Assembly: GCF_016862175.1 (NCBI RefSeq)
Contig: NZ_BOML01000072.1
Location: 16,803 to 80,802 of the forward strand
From: Paractinoplanes durhamensis
GTDB taxonomy: Bacteria > Actinomycetota > Actinomycetes > Mycobacteriales > Micromonosporaceae
Reading direction: 5' to 3'
Length of the DNA: 64,000 nt
Numbering within the stretch: position 1 is the first letter of the stretch; every line of letters starts with the position of its first letter. Below, in pieces: positions 36,401 to 44,702 of the stretch. A program made the position numbers and the translations under genes. The notes beneath the pieces are model-generated. The model was not told the DNA's origin. It did no database searches and was given only the letters and a program-made list of their open reading frames with translations.

Positions 36401-37363
36401 GCCACCGGTCCGGGTGCCCTCGTCCATCGGCTGCATCCGGGTGACGACCCCGTTGGTCAGGTACGACGTGAGGCGCTCGTAGGACGCCAGCAGCGAGGTG
36501 GGTGCGCCCGGCCGGTCGCCGAAGGTCGCGAGGGTCTCCTCGAACGCGTAGAAGGCGCTGTACGGCACCTCGACGGCGGCCCAGTAGAGCTGCCGGTCCT
36601 CCTCGGCCAGGTGCTCGGGTGTGGCCCCGAAGCGCTGTATGGCCAGCGCCCGGCCGGCGTCCACCTTCTCCTTCTCGGCCTGGTCGACCCGCATCGGCAC
36701 CGGGAACACCCGGATGTTGCGGGTGCTGTAGGTGGTCAGCACCCGGCGGGCCACCTGGGCCGCGCCGTCGATGCCCTGCTCGCTGAACGTGAAGCAGTCG
36801 ACCAGCAGGTCCGGCAGGTGGATCGTGCAGATGTCGGCGAAGTCGCTGAGCCCGGTCCGGCTGTCGATCAGGGTGTAGTCGAACTCGCTGCGCATGCTCG
36901 CCCGCAGCGCCTTGAAGAACAGCGCGCCGTCCCGGTGCTCGAGGAACGTGTCCCAGTCCAGGGCGCCCACACTGGTCCGGTAGTCCTGGTTCTGCCGGCC
37001 CGCGGACAGGAAGTGCAGCTCGCCGCCGCCGGGGAAGGTCGCGGTGAGCGGGAACGCGTGCCGCCGCACCTGGGCCAGCTCCTCGTGCCAGTTGGCCGGC
37101 CGGCTCTGGTCGTGCCGGGCGCTCTGGTCCTCGTACTCCCGGATCAGGTTGATGATCCCGCCCTGATCCTCGAAGAGGTCGGGGTTCATGAACGGGTGGA
37201 AGAACCGGTGCAGGCCCGGTGATTCCAGGTCCCAGTCGGCGACCAGCACCTTCTTGCCGGCGCTGGCCAGGATCCAGGCGACGTTGGCCAGCGCCATGGT
37301 GCGACCGGTCCCACCCTTGAACGAGTAGAAGGTGATGACCTGGCCCTGCCGGTCTTGGGTCAT
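33464..37363 (-). CDS. fxsT: FxsT, FxSxx-COOH system TPR protein with MinD-like, TIR-like and NB-ARC domains
   Basis: This 1299-residue multidomain protein opens with a ParA/MinD-type ATPase with the deviant Walker A KGGTGRT (residues 16-22). A TIR-like segment is at about 325-400, then an NB-ARC/STAND NTPase with P-loop GMGGIGK (511-517) and Walker B WLIIYDNAD (585-593). The C-terminal half is tetratricopeptide repeats (about 860-1290, with recurring blocks such as RFNLANLL and NLAVSLRSAG). The design is that of an NLR-like signal sensor: effector, ATP switch, repeat sensor. The ATG at 37363 overlaps the fxsC stop in ATGA. Its actual role in the FxSxx system is unproven. Confidence 0.9.
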   Translation of the reverse strand: MTQDRQGQVITFYSFKGGTGRTMALANVAWILASAGKKVLVADWDLESPGLHRFFHPFMNPDLFEDQGGIINLIREYEDQSARHDQSRPANWHEELAQVRRHAFPLTATFPGGGELHFLSAGRQNQDYRTSVGALDWDTFLEHRDGALFFKALRASMRSEFDYTLIDSRTGLSDFADICTIHLPDLLVDCFTFSEQGIDGAAQVARRVLTTYSTRNIRVFPVPMRVDQAEKEKVDAGRALAIQRFGATPEHLAEEDRQLYWAAVEVPYSAFYAFEETLATFGDRPGAPTSLLASYERLTSYLTNGVVTRMQPMDEGTRTGGLARFERRLMALEEEVVLRYAPRDQVWAEWIEQILRHAGLRVFDPQRHPGEQVKSSARTLTLLSDANENAESAVLQRDEYGFRPPLAAYISDIRTLPGYPLASSAHVHGQPAMEAAERILQLVGRRNEALVRAAVAAAGRYPGIAPAIVNMPARNMRFTGREDDLRDLRRLLNATGSMALLPGSAPIALQGMGGIGKTQMAIEYVYRFQAAYDLVWWITADPPQFIDVGLGDLATRLRLPMIGRVTETTRAVLNALERGEPYERWLIIYDNADEIEAVRQFLPRGRGHVLVTSRNLQWRDTVETIPIEVFARRESITYLRRRVPSLTTDEANRVAEALGDLPIAVAAAGAWLADTGTPVAEYLDQIVEHGPRVLPDEQESAQSVQRTWDLSLDRLRSRSQGAYRLLQLCSMLAPEIALELIHSEEMGRALRLVDVSTSERMERGKLVQHINRLALLRLDAQSGVHVHRLLQHVIRDRMTEDERAEARHDMHLMLAAARPRGEVDNPQSWPRFRMLWPHLEVSDAASCTDASVRELLVDRVRYLWFRGAYHQGESLARRIDRDWTQLLAASEGRPEQQQVLRRQLLSLRFNLANLLREQGRFEESHDLNKATLEEQREFLGAASPYTLMTLGSLAADLKALGRYAEALELDRSTYAAWALDFGEEYPRTLSAQFNLAVSYRLLGDFRLARKHDDDTLHKRRLVLGAADPYTLISASAYGRDLREAGEYEQSVAVLRGVVDDYASTLGDSARGTLNARVNLAVSLRSAGVPDEAGRLLDETYVRLLDNLGPANPDTLACRLSRATTILSRGDIEQAKNEMEGVEAAYRNALGEKHPHTIVCINNLAAVVRAAGTLTEARRLALLSAELFADVLPALHPYTLAAQFNLAVCDAELKNTEASLTIMRELRGKLLDILGPDHPDTLRCEGNLALTLAEAGLGGKEVDEADTLRRLRTRLGIRHPAVVAFEERRFMHRMLDPHPF

Positions 37364-38562
37364 GAGTCGTTCTTTCTCTGCTGTGTCGGTATCGCCGTGG
37401 CGCCCTTCGGCGTGAACTTCGGGCCGAGCATCAGGTAACGACGCCGGGCCTCGGTCACCAGTACGGGCAGGCCGTCGACGAACTGCTGCAGGTCGTCGAC
37501 GCCCATGACGTCGAGCGGTTCGGCCCGGCCGACGGTGTCGGCGACCAGCCGGGGCAGTTCGGCGCCGCCGGTACGGTACTGCCGGTCGCTGCGGTTGACG
37601 AGCACGACGCACAGAGCCCACTCGGGCAATGCGCGGACCGCCCGGGCCAGGGCCGCCCGGCCGGCCTGATCGGCGCCGGCCCAGGGGTCGATGAGCACCA
37701 GGGTGGCGCTGTGGCTGGCCGCCGCCGGCTCGGTGGTCAGGGCGACGGTCTCCGACGACAGCCCGAGCCGTTCGGCGGTGTGCACCACGTACTGCACCAG
37801 CGGCGAGGTCTGCGCCGCGCCGAACGGCCGCCACGCCTGCGGTTCCGGACCGTACGTCGCCGGGTCGCGGCCCGGCGGGATCCCGTCGCCGGCCGGGGCC
37901 GCCACCACCACCAGGAACTGCGTGCCGGCCGGGGCGACCCCGGACAGGTCCTCCGGCGGCGGCGCCCAGGACGGGCCCACCGGCGAGTTCTCCGCGACGT
38001 CGACGATCCGGCGGGCGATCCGGTCGAGGATGATCTCGTACTCGGCCCGGAAGGACGGCAGCATGCACAGCGCGCGCAGCCCGTTGTCCACGTAGGCCGG
38101 GACGTCGGCGCCGAGCTGGATCGCCTCCTGGATGTCCGAGCTCATCTGCCAGGAGAACACCGGCAGCCACAGCACCGGCAGGATGTGCTGATGCTTGTCG
38201 GCGTCGCCCTCGAGGTCGCGCAGGCGCTGCGCGAACGCCTCCCGCTCGCGCAGCGGCCAGGACTTGTTGAAGTAGCCGGGCGAGTAGAGCGGGACGAACA
38301 CCTCGGCCATCGCCAGCGCGTCGCCGAGTGCGGCGTTCCAGTCCGACCCGGCCAGGATCAGATCGTCGATGAACCCGGTCACCAGTCCGCTCGCCGGCTG
38401 GGCCAGGCGCCGGACCCGCTCGGTCAGATCGTCGTAACAGACCCGCACCCAGCGGTCGCTGTCGGTCGGTTCGACCGGCGACGGGGCCGAGTGGGCATAG
38501 CTGAGGAAGAAGTACGCGCCGCGGCGCGGGGCGGCCACCCCACCGGACACCGGCGAGCTCAC
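37360..38562 (-). CDS. fxsC: FxsC, TIR-like protein of the FxSxx-COOH system
   Basis: The 400-residue protein begins with a TIR-like domain: AYFFLSYAH, a long insert, then AEVFVPLYSPGYFNKSWPLRE as in TIR beta-D/alpha-D regions. A second domain of about 200 residues contains QFLVVVAAPAG and ATLVLIDPWAG. The GTG at 38562 has GAGGAGG in front and overlaps the preceding TIR gene stop. The stop overlaps fxsT. TIR domains can act as NAD-consuming enzymes or scaffolds, and the catalytic glutamate cannot be assigned here with certainty. Confidence 0.85.
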   Translation of the reverse strand: MSSPVSGGVAAPRRGAYFFLSYAHSAPSPVEPTDSDRWVRVCYDDLTERVRRLAQPASGLVTGFIDDLILAGSDWNAALGDALAMAEVFVPLYSPGYFNKSWPLREREAFAQRLRDLEGDADKHQHILPVLWLPVFSWQMSSDIQEAIQLGADVPAYVDNGLRALCMLPSFRAEYEIILDRIARRIVDVAENSPVGPSWAPPPEDLSGVAPAGTQFLVVVAAPAGDGIPPGRDPATYGPEPQAWRPFGAAQTSPLVQYVVHTAERLGLSSETVALTTEPAAASHSATLVLIDPWAGADQAGRAALARAVRALPEWALCVVLVNRSDRQYRTGGAELPRLVADTVGRAEPLDVMGVDDLQQFVDGLPVLVTEARRRYLMLGPKFTPKGATAIPTQQRKNDS

Positions 38563-39203
38563 GACGCCTCCTCGACCGGCGCGGCGCCCACCTCGACGTG
38601 GTACGTCAGGAAGATTTCCCGGATCCGCATCGCCAGCCTCCAGACCACGTGGTGATAGGCCTCGTCCTGTTTGGTGCGCAGCAGACCGTAGATGCCGTTG
38701 TCCCGGTAGTCGGCCGCCAGCTCCGGTTTGGCCAGGCCGAGCGGGTCGAAGTGCTGGAACTCCCGGATCACCGCCGGCATCCCGGAGCGTTCGGTCGGCA
38801 CCCACAGGACCGGCACCACCGCGCTGACGTGACCCGGCATGCCGGTCGCCCGGGCGATCACCCGCCGGGCGGTGAACAGCTTGAGCTCCCGGGCACACCA
38901 CTGGCTCTGCAGGTAGGCCGGCGAGAGCAGCGGGACCAGCACCTGACAGGTGACGGCCGCCTCCAGCAGCTCCGGGCGCCACCGGTCGCCGCCACCGATG
39001 GTCCGGTCGATGAAGCCCGGATCGACCCCGATCGGCGGGCTCAGCAGTTCGTTCACGTTCAGCGACAGGTCGCTGAAGAATCGCAGCACGAACCCGTCGC
39101 GGTCGGCGGGCGGCGCCGGCAGCCGCAGGTCACGCACGTGCGCGTAGCTGACGAAGAACACCGGCGCGATCAGCCCGCCGGACAGCTCGTCCCAGGCGGT
39201 CAT
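38559..39203 (-). CDS. Second TIR-like protein in the fxs operon
   Basis: This 214-residue protein resembles the N-terminal half of FxsC: VFFVSYAHVRDL at the start, FSDLSLNVNELL, then CQVLVPLLSPAYLQSQWCARELKLF. It lacks the FxsC C-terminal domain. It sits between fxsB and fxsC with four-base overlaps on both sides (ATGA and GTGA), so it is made in step with them. It may be a TIR partner or a duplicated FxsC module; a separate name was not recognised. Confidence 0.82.
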   Translation of the reverse strand: MTAWDELSGGLIAPVFFVSYAHVRDLRLPAPPADRDGFVLRFFSDLSLNVNELLSPPIGVDPGFIDRTIGGGDRWRPELLEAAVTCQVLVPLLSPAYLQSQWCARELKLFTARRVIARATGMPGHVSAVVPVLWVPTERSGMPAVIREFQHFDPLGLAKPELAADYRDNGIYGLLRTKQDEAYHHVVWRLAMRIREIFLTYHVEVGAAPVEEAS

Positions 39204-41476
39204 GGCGCGGGACTGTTCAGGGTCTGCGCCAGGCGGCGCACGAAGCGCTCGCCGCTGCCGGTCAGCGCGCCGCTGGCGAGCAGCGTCTCGGCCGCCTCCG
39301 CGGTCCAGTCGCGGTAGTGCAGGTATTTCTCCCGGGCCGGCTCCCCCGGGCGCGAACGCCACAGCTCGGCCACCGCCAGATGCGCGTACGCCCCGTGCAG
39401 CACCCCCTCGACCGGCCGCGGGTCGGGGCGCCAGCCCACCCGGAACCGGGCCTGGAAACCGGGATCGTAGAGATCCACGTGGTCGGCCAGGGCGCCCAGC
39501 TTCACGTGCTGGAACTCGTGGACCATCAGGACCGCCATCTCCGCCGGGCCCGCGTAGGCCAGGCCGATGGCCGGGTAGGCCTCCCGGGCGGTCGCGGCCC
39601 GGGGCGACCCGTCGGCGCCGGGCTGCAGCGGGGTGATCACTCGCAGGCCGGCGGTGAGTCCGGGCAGGTGGCCGGCCGCCTCGTCGGCGACGATCCGGTA
39701 CGCCGCGGTCAACGTGCTGGTCCACCGCCGGTGGGCGGCCTCGTCGAGCCGTGGCAGGACCGGCCACTCGAAGCAGTCGCGGTGCGCGTCCACGTCATCG
39801 AGCGCCGGCGACCAGGCTCCGGTGTCCGCGTGCCGGACCGGCGACCACGCGGCCGGCTCCAGCGGCCGGCCGGCGATCGACACGGTCCCCGCCTCGCCGA
39901 CGGTCAGCGGCAGCAGGCCGGCCGGTCCGGGCACGGCGACCGCGGCGACCGCGGGCAGCCGGACGTAGCCACCGGCCGACACGACCTGCACCGTGGCCGG
40001 CCGGCCGGTCCGGATGGCGGCGGCCGCGGCCAGGTTGCCGAGGAGACGCGGGTCGGCCTGCCGCCGCAGGCAGCGGTCGGCCCACACCCGGACGTACGGA
40101 TGCCCGAGGATCTCGCGGACCGTTCGCGGGTCGTCGCCGCTCATCCGTACCAGCGCGGCCCAGGGGTGTTCGTCCCCGACCGGCGCGAACGTGTCGGCCA
40201 GCTCCTCCAGGAGCGCCTCGACCAGCTCGGCCTGCAACTGGTCGAGCAGGTCGACGGTGGCGACGCTGACGTGGCCGGTCGCGATCTCCTCGATCACGTC
40301 GGCCGGGATCGCCGCGGTGGGCGGCTCGCCCGGCGAGGGCGGCATGGACGTCGACTCCATCAGTTCCTTCAGGTCGGCGCAGAACACGGACGGGTTGGCG
40401 AAGCCCGTGCCGGTCCGGTAGCGGTGCGCGAACAGTCCGCCGCCGCACCGCGCCACGACCGGGCAGGATCGGCACTGCGCGCAGAGGGCGTCCAGGCCGG
40501 TCAGCCGGGCGGCGAGACCGGGGTGGCCCAGCGTCTCGTCGACGCTGTGCGTGAAGACGGTGCGCGCGGTGGCGGCCGCGCCGTGGTAGGCGATCTTGAG
40601 GGAGTCCGCCTGCTCCCAGGCTCCGTCCGACTCGACCACCAGCACGTCGACCGGGTCGAGCCCGAGCGCCTCGGTGTGGCTGGGGCCGCCGCGCGCGGTC
40701 GACTCCAGCGAGTCGAGGATCCGGATCGGGACCGGGCGGCCGTCGTCGGTCCAGCGCCGGTGGATCCGGAGAAGCCAGTCGGCGTACGGCGTGGCCGACC
40801 CGTCCGGCCTCGGCGGCGGGTTGTCCCAGGTCGCGTGGGGCAGCAGGAACTCGATCCGGGGCGGTTCCTCGGCACGGACCGCTTCGTACACGTCGATCGG
40901 GTCGTTGCGCACGTCGATGGTGCAGAGAATGCCGGCGTACGCGGCGCGGAACTCCGGCCGGCGCAGCAGCCGCAGCGCGGCCCGGACCCGGTCGTAGCTG
41001 CTCCCGCCGTTGCGGAACCGCCGGTGCCGGTCGTTGGCCGCCCGGTCGCCGTCCAGCGAGACGCCGACCCCGACCCGCTCCCGGACGAACAGGTCGCAGA
41101 TGGCCGGGGTCAGCCCGATCCCGTTGGTCTGCAGGCTGAGCCGCAACGGCACCACGGGGTCGACGATCGACCGGAGGCGTCTGATCACCTGGTCGAGACC
41201 GTCGAATCCGAGTAGCAGCGGCTCACCGCCGTGCAGCACCACATGCACAGCGTGCAGCCCGTGCGCAACCGCGTGCTCGGCGATCCGCTGCGCGGCGGCG
41301 ACCACGGTGGACGACGCCATGATCATCGGCTGGCCGCGCCAGCTCTGGTCGGCGTGCTCGTAGACATAACAGTGGTCGCACGCCAGATCGCACCGGCTGT
41401 GGACCTTCAACACATATTGAGTAAGGCCGGGTTTACCGAGGCCGGACGGAGGGGAGTCCTCGTGGGCCCTCGCCAC
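39200..41476 (-). CDS. fxsB: FxsB, radical SAM/SPASM cyclophane-forming peptide maturase with C-terminal HExxH domain
   Basis: FxsB modifies the C-terminus of the FxsA peptide; characterised relatives link an aromatic side chain to a nearby residue, forming a three-residue cyclophane. The 758-residue protein has the radical SAM cluster motif CDLACDHC (Cys29, Cys33, Cys36), the block LHGGEPLLLG and a cysteine-rich SPASM region (CAQCRSCPVVARC and a later Cys). A C-terminal domain of about 350 residues contains VHEFQH, an intact HExxH at residues 653-657. The GTG at 41476 lies three bases after the fxsA stop. The stop overlaps the TIR gene. Confidence 0.92.
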   Translation of the reverse strand: MARAHEDSPPSGLGKPGLTQYVLKVHSRCDLACDHCYVYEHADQSWRGQPMIMASSTVVAAAQRIAEHAVAHGLHAVHVVLHGGEPLLLGFDGLDQVIRRLRSIVDPVVPLRLSLQTNGIGLTPAICDLFVRERVGVGVSLDGDRAANDRHRRFRNGGSSYDRVRAALRLLRRPEFRAAYAGILCTIDVRNDPIDVYEAVRAEEPPRIEFLLPHATWDNPPPRPDGSATPYADWLLRIHRRWTDDGRPVPIRILDSLESTARGGPSHTEALGLDPVDVLVVESDGAWEQADSLKIAYHGAAATARTVFTHSVDETLGHPGLAARLTGLDALCAQCRSCPVVARCGGGLFAHRYRTGTGFANPSVFCADLKELMESTSMPPSPGEPPTAAIPADVIEEIATGHVSVATVDLLDQLQAELVEALLEELADTFAPVGDEHPWAALVRMSGDDPRTVREILGHPYVRVWADRCLRRQADPRLLGNLAAAAAIRTGRPATVQVVSAGGYVRLPAVAAVAVPGPAGLLPLTVGEAGTVSIAGRPLEPAAWSPVRHADTGAWSPALDDVDAHRDCFEWPVLPRLDEAAHRRWTSTLTAAYRIVADEAAGHLPGLTAGLRVITPLQPGADGSPRAATAREAYPAIGLAYAGPAEMAVLMVHEFQHVKLGALADHVDLYDPGFQARFRVGWRPDPRPVEGVLHGAYAHLAVAELWRSRPGEPAREKYLHYRDWTAEAAETLLASGALTGSGERFVRRLAQTLNSPAP

Positions 41477-41479
41477 GGT

Positions 41480-41653
41480 CTACAGCGTCGAATTGAAGGT
41501 GGCCACGGCCACCTGGGACAGACGCGACCGGGTCTCGTGGCGCTGAGTCAGCCATCGACGACGATCGGCCTCGAGCCGGCCGAGCGGCCGGGCGGTGACC
41601 GAAGGGTGGCTCGTGTGGCTGGTCGCCGAGTTTTCCTCGACTCGCTCCACCAT
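41480..41653 (-). CDS. fxsA: FxsA, FxSxx-COOH precursor peptide (57 aa)
   Basis: This small gene encodes the RiPP precursor. The peptide ends VAVATFNSTL, so the last five residues F-N-S-T-L fit the F-x-S-x-x-COOH signature exactly. The rest is a polar, arginine-rich leader with RPLGRLEADRRRWLTQRH in the middle. The ATG at 41653 is preceded by GGGGGAGA. The TAG stop lies three bases before the fxsB start. Only the terminal FNS triplet is expected to be crosslinked by FxsB; whether it is then cleaved from the leader is unknown. Confidence 0.88.
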   Translation of the reverse strand: MVERVEENSATSHTSHPSVTARPLGRLEADRRRWLTQRHETRSRLSQVAVATFNSTL

Positions 41654-41793
41654 GAAATCTCCCCCAAGAACGGCGATGTGATCACAAACCCGGCGAGGCG
41701 CCGGCGAGGAATCAGCATACTGAATACGCTGCGCCAAGTCACCGTTGCTCTGCGCAAGTATTCCGGTCGGGGTGACGCCCGCTGACCATGGTG

Positions 41794-41826
41794 GAACGCC
41801 CGGGACCGCGAAGGTCCCGGGCGTTC
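41794..41826 (-). terminator. Hairpin terminator of the GH87-like gene
   Basis: A 14-bp perfect stem GAACGCCCGGGACC (41794-41807) pairs with 41813-41826 around GCGAA. It lies just beyond the stop of the minus-strand gene at 41839 and insulates the fxs operon from it. Confidence 0.8.
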
Positions 41827-41838
41827 CGTTCGCGCCGG

Positions 41839-44616
41839 TCAGACGTTCCAGACCTGGAGGGCGGAGAACTGGCCGGCCGGCCAGCCCGAGTTGGCGGTGA
41901 CGTTCACCCGGAGGTAACGCTGGGTGGTCGCGGTAAAGGTGATCGCCACCGTGTTGCTCGCCGTCGGGGCAAAGCTGTAGGTGGCCGAGTCCTTCACCGT
42001 CGTCCAGGTCGAACCGTCGGTGCTGCCCTGGATCGACAGGGTCTCGGTGCGGGCGCCCCAGCCGGCCGGGAGCTGCAGGACCACCCGGCTCGCCGACTGG
42101 GCCGCGCCGAGGTCGACCTGGACCCACTGCGGGAAGGCGTTGTTCGGGCTCTCCCAGTAGGTGTTCTGGTCGGCGTCGGTCACGTTGCCGGAACCGTAGA
42201 CGTCGTTGTGGCCCGACTCCGCCGTCGGCTTGCCGGCCGCCAGGTTGGTGCTCGTCGTGCCGGCGCCGGTGCCGGTCAGGGCGGTCGCGGTGCTCACGCC
42301 GCCGCCGGTGACCGTCAGGGTGCCGGACCGCGTGCCGGACGCGGTCGGGCGGAACGTCACGGTGACCGTGCAGGAGGCGCCGGCGGCGAGGGACGTGCCG
42401 CAGGTGTTCGACTGGGCGTAGTCGCCGGTGACCGCGGCGGCCGGCGACGTGGCGGCGGCGGTGCCGCTGTTGGTCACCGTCACCGCCTGGCCGGTGCTGG
42501 TGGTGTTCAGCGCCTGGGTGCCGAAGGTGAGCGACGACGGGTTCGCGGTCAGGGCGGGCGCCGGGGTGGTGGTCGAGCCCATGCCGGTGCCGGACAGCGC
42601 GATCGTGGTGGTGATGCCGGACGCGGTGACCGTCAGGGTGCCGGTCCGCGAACCGGCCACCGTCGGTGCGAAGCGCACGCTCACCGTGCAGGAGGCGCCG
42701 GCCGCCAGCGAGGTACCGCAGGTGTTGGTCTGGGCGAAGTCGCCGGTGGTGGCGATGCCGGCGACCGGGGCGGCGGCCGAACCCGAGTTGGTCACGGTGA
42801 CCGTCTGGGCGGCGCTGGTCGTGCCGGTGGCGACCGTGCCGAAGCCGAGCGCCGACGGGCTGATCGAGATCAGCGAGCCGTTGTCCGGCAGGTAGGGCGG
42901 GAACGCCGGGTTGGTCACCTGGGTGCAGGCGGACGAGCCGAAGATGCCGGAGTTGCCGCCGCCGTCGGTCAGCGTGAAGCCGACGCCGCAGTTGTACTGG
43001 GCGGCCGGGCCGAGCGTCCCGGTGGCGGTGCTGTCGGAGATCGTCGCCGAGCCGCCGACCTGCTCCTGCACGACGTACGAACCGGTGTTCTGGATCGTCG
43101 CGTTGTTGATTTTGACGTTGGTGATCTGCGAGCCGGACACGAACTGGATCGCCTCGAACGGGCTCTGCTGGATGAGGATGTTGTCGACGTTGGTGAGCCC
43201 GGTCATCGCGCCGTCGCGGGCGTCGAACCAGAGCGCACCCACGCCGAACTGCCAGTTCGGGTCGAGGCCGCCGGACCGGATGATGGTGTTGCGCAGGACG
43301 TCGGTGCGGCCGAGCGTGGTGGACGCGAAGCGCTGCGCGACGTGGATGCCGCCACCCTGGGTGAGGCCGGAGTCGATCACCCGGTTGTCGGTGACGAAGT
43401 TGTCGTGACCGCCGTAGATCGCGATGCCGTTGGCGAGGATCGGATACTGCACGGTGTTGTGGTCGAACGAGTCGTTCGCGTCGGCCACCGACTCGGCCCA
43501 GGTCGCCAGGCCGTCGTCACCGGTGTTGCGGATGTCCGAGTTGGTGACCTTGGAGTTGGTCACGCCCTTGTGGAAGTTGACGCCGTCGGCGGTGACGTTG
43601 CGGATCCGCATCCCGGCGAAGACCAGGTTGTCCATCGGCCCGTCCATCCACGCGCCGACCTTGAGGTGCTCGATCCAGAGCCGGTCGACGGTGGAGTTGC
43701 TCATCGCGCCGCCGACCGCGTTGACCTGTGCCGAGTCGTTGCGCTCCTGCACATCACCGAAGATCGCAAAATCAGCGAGGTGTACGCCGGTGCTGGCGTT
43801 GGGTGCGTCGTTGCCGTAGAAGCCGGGGGCCGCGCCGACGACCGTCGAGTACCACATGCCGGCGCCCTTGATCGTCACGTTGTTGACCGCGACGTGCCCG
43901 GGGATCTTGAAGGTGCCGGCCGGGATCCACACCGTGCCGCCGGCGCCGGCCGACTGGATGGCCGAGTTGAACGCGGCGGTGGCGTCGGCCGCGCCGGTCG
44001 CGTCGGCGCCCTTCGAGGTCACCGAGACCGAGCCGGCCGGCTGCCCGAGGGCGCCCGCCACGGTCTCGAAGTCGGCGAGGTCGATGGTGGTGGCCGAGGT
44101 GGCGGTCAGCCGGAACTTGGTGCCGGCCGGGTAGCTCGACGGCAGCAGCCGGTGCGCCTCGTCGTAGAAGTGGTGCGGGTTGCTGCCGGGCTGGTTGGTG
44201 AACGGGTAGCTGCCGTAGAACCAGCTGTACGCGTTGGTCAGCGTGAAGGCCGTCGACGCGGTCCCGTCGATCGAGAAGTTGAGCGGCGTCGTGTAGACCG
44301 AGCCGCCGCTGGAGTCGGGGATGCTGTAGCGGAAGACGATCGAGTTGGTCGCCACCGGGGTGGTGAACTCGACGTACTGCCCGGCGGCCAGGGTCACCGC
44401 TTTGCGGTAGGACGCCTCGGCGGCGAGCGTGTTGTAGGCGGCGGACGGGCCGATCACCGTGCCGTTGGTGGTCGAGCTCTCGGCCTGCACCTCCACGTAG
44501 GGCAGGGTGGCGCCGCTGCCACCGGTGGCGGCGGCCTGCGCCGGGGCCGCGTAGAAGAGCGTCGTGCCGAGCAGGGCCGCGCCGATGAGAGCGGCGCCGA
44601 GCCTTCTTCTGGACAT
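41839..44616 (-). CDS. Secreted GH87-like alpha-1,3-glucanase (mycodextranase type) with discoidin domain
   Basis: The 925-residue secreted protein has a signal peptide (1-29), an N-terminal carbohydrate-binding-like domain (about 38-190, with YVEVQAES and WFYGSYPFTNQPGS) and a right-handed beta-helix (about 195-560). The helix shows GDDGLATWAE, TQGGGIHVAQRF and DPNWQFGVGALWFDA, a set of motifs I recognise from GH87 alpha-1,3-glucanases and mycodextranases; the paired aspartates are likely catalytic. Two ASPM/Hydin-type beta domains follow (about 580-685 and 687-785). An F5/8-type discoidin module closes the protein (about 789-925). Likely target: fungal cell wall alpha-1,3-glucan or similar. 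A perfect palindrome lies 86 bases upstream. Confidence 0.78.
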   Translation of the reverse strand: MSRRRLGAALIGAALLGTTLFYAAPAQAAATGGSGATLPYVEVQAESSTTNGTVIGPSAAYNTLAAEASYRKAVTLAAGQYVEFTTPVATNSIVFRYSIPDSSGGSVYTTPLNFSIDGTASTAFTLTNAYSWFYGSYPFTNQPGSNPHHFYDEAHRLLPSSYPAGTKFRLTATSATTIDLADFETVAGALGQPAGSVSVTSKGADATGAADATAAFNSAIQSAGAGGTVWIPAGTFKIPGHVAVNNVTIKGAGMWYSTVVGAAPGFYGNDAPNASTGVHLADFAIFGDVQERNDSAQVNAVGGAMSNSTVDRLWIEHLKVGAWMDGPMDNLVFAGMRIRNVTADGVNFHKGVTNSKVTNSDIRNTGDDGLATWAESVADANDSFDHNTVQYPILANGIAIYGGHDNFVTDNRVIDSGLTQGGGIHVAQRFASTTLGRTDVLRNTIIRSGGLDPNWQFGVGALWFDARDGAMTGLTNVDNILIQQSPFEAIQFVSGSQITNVKINNATIQNTGSYVVQEQVGGSATISDSTATGTLGPAAQYNCGVGFTLTDGGGNSGIFGSSACTQVTNPAFPPYLPDNGSLISISPSALGFGTVATGTTSAAQTVTVTNSGSAAAPVAGIATTGDFAQTNTCGTSLAAGASCTVSVRFAPTVAGSRTGTLTVTASGITTTIALSGTGMGSTTTPAPALTANPSSLTFGTQALNTTSTGQAVTVTNSGTAAATSPAAAVTGDYAQSNTCGTSLAAGASCTVTVTFRPTASGTRSGTLTVTGGGVSTATALTGTGAGTTSTNLAAGKPTAESGHNDVYGSGNVTDADQNTYWESPNNAFPQWVQVDLGAAQSASRVVLQLPAGWGARTETLSIQGSTDGSTWTTVKDSATYSFAPTASNTVAITFTATTQRYLRVNVTANSGWPAGQFSALQVWNV

Positions 44617-44702
44617 GGGGATGCTCGCTTTCGGACGTGGCGACCGGGGAACGCCGCCGCATCAGGGGGATACCGGGCAACGTAACGTCCACGACACACA
44701 AG

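Noticed and set aside
33473..37222. A 1249-codon open frame on the plus strand opposite fxsT
   Set aside because: Antisense shadow of the fxsT gene; composition is typical of reverse-strand reading and no motif is recognisable.
33464..38170. A longer fxsT reading frame starting at 38170
   Set aside because: The first 269 codons lie inside fxsC in another frame. The ATG at 37363 directly precedes the MinD-like P-loop and overlaps the fxsC stop.
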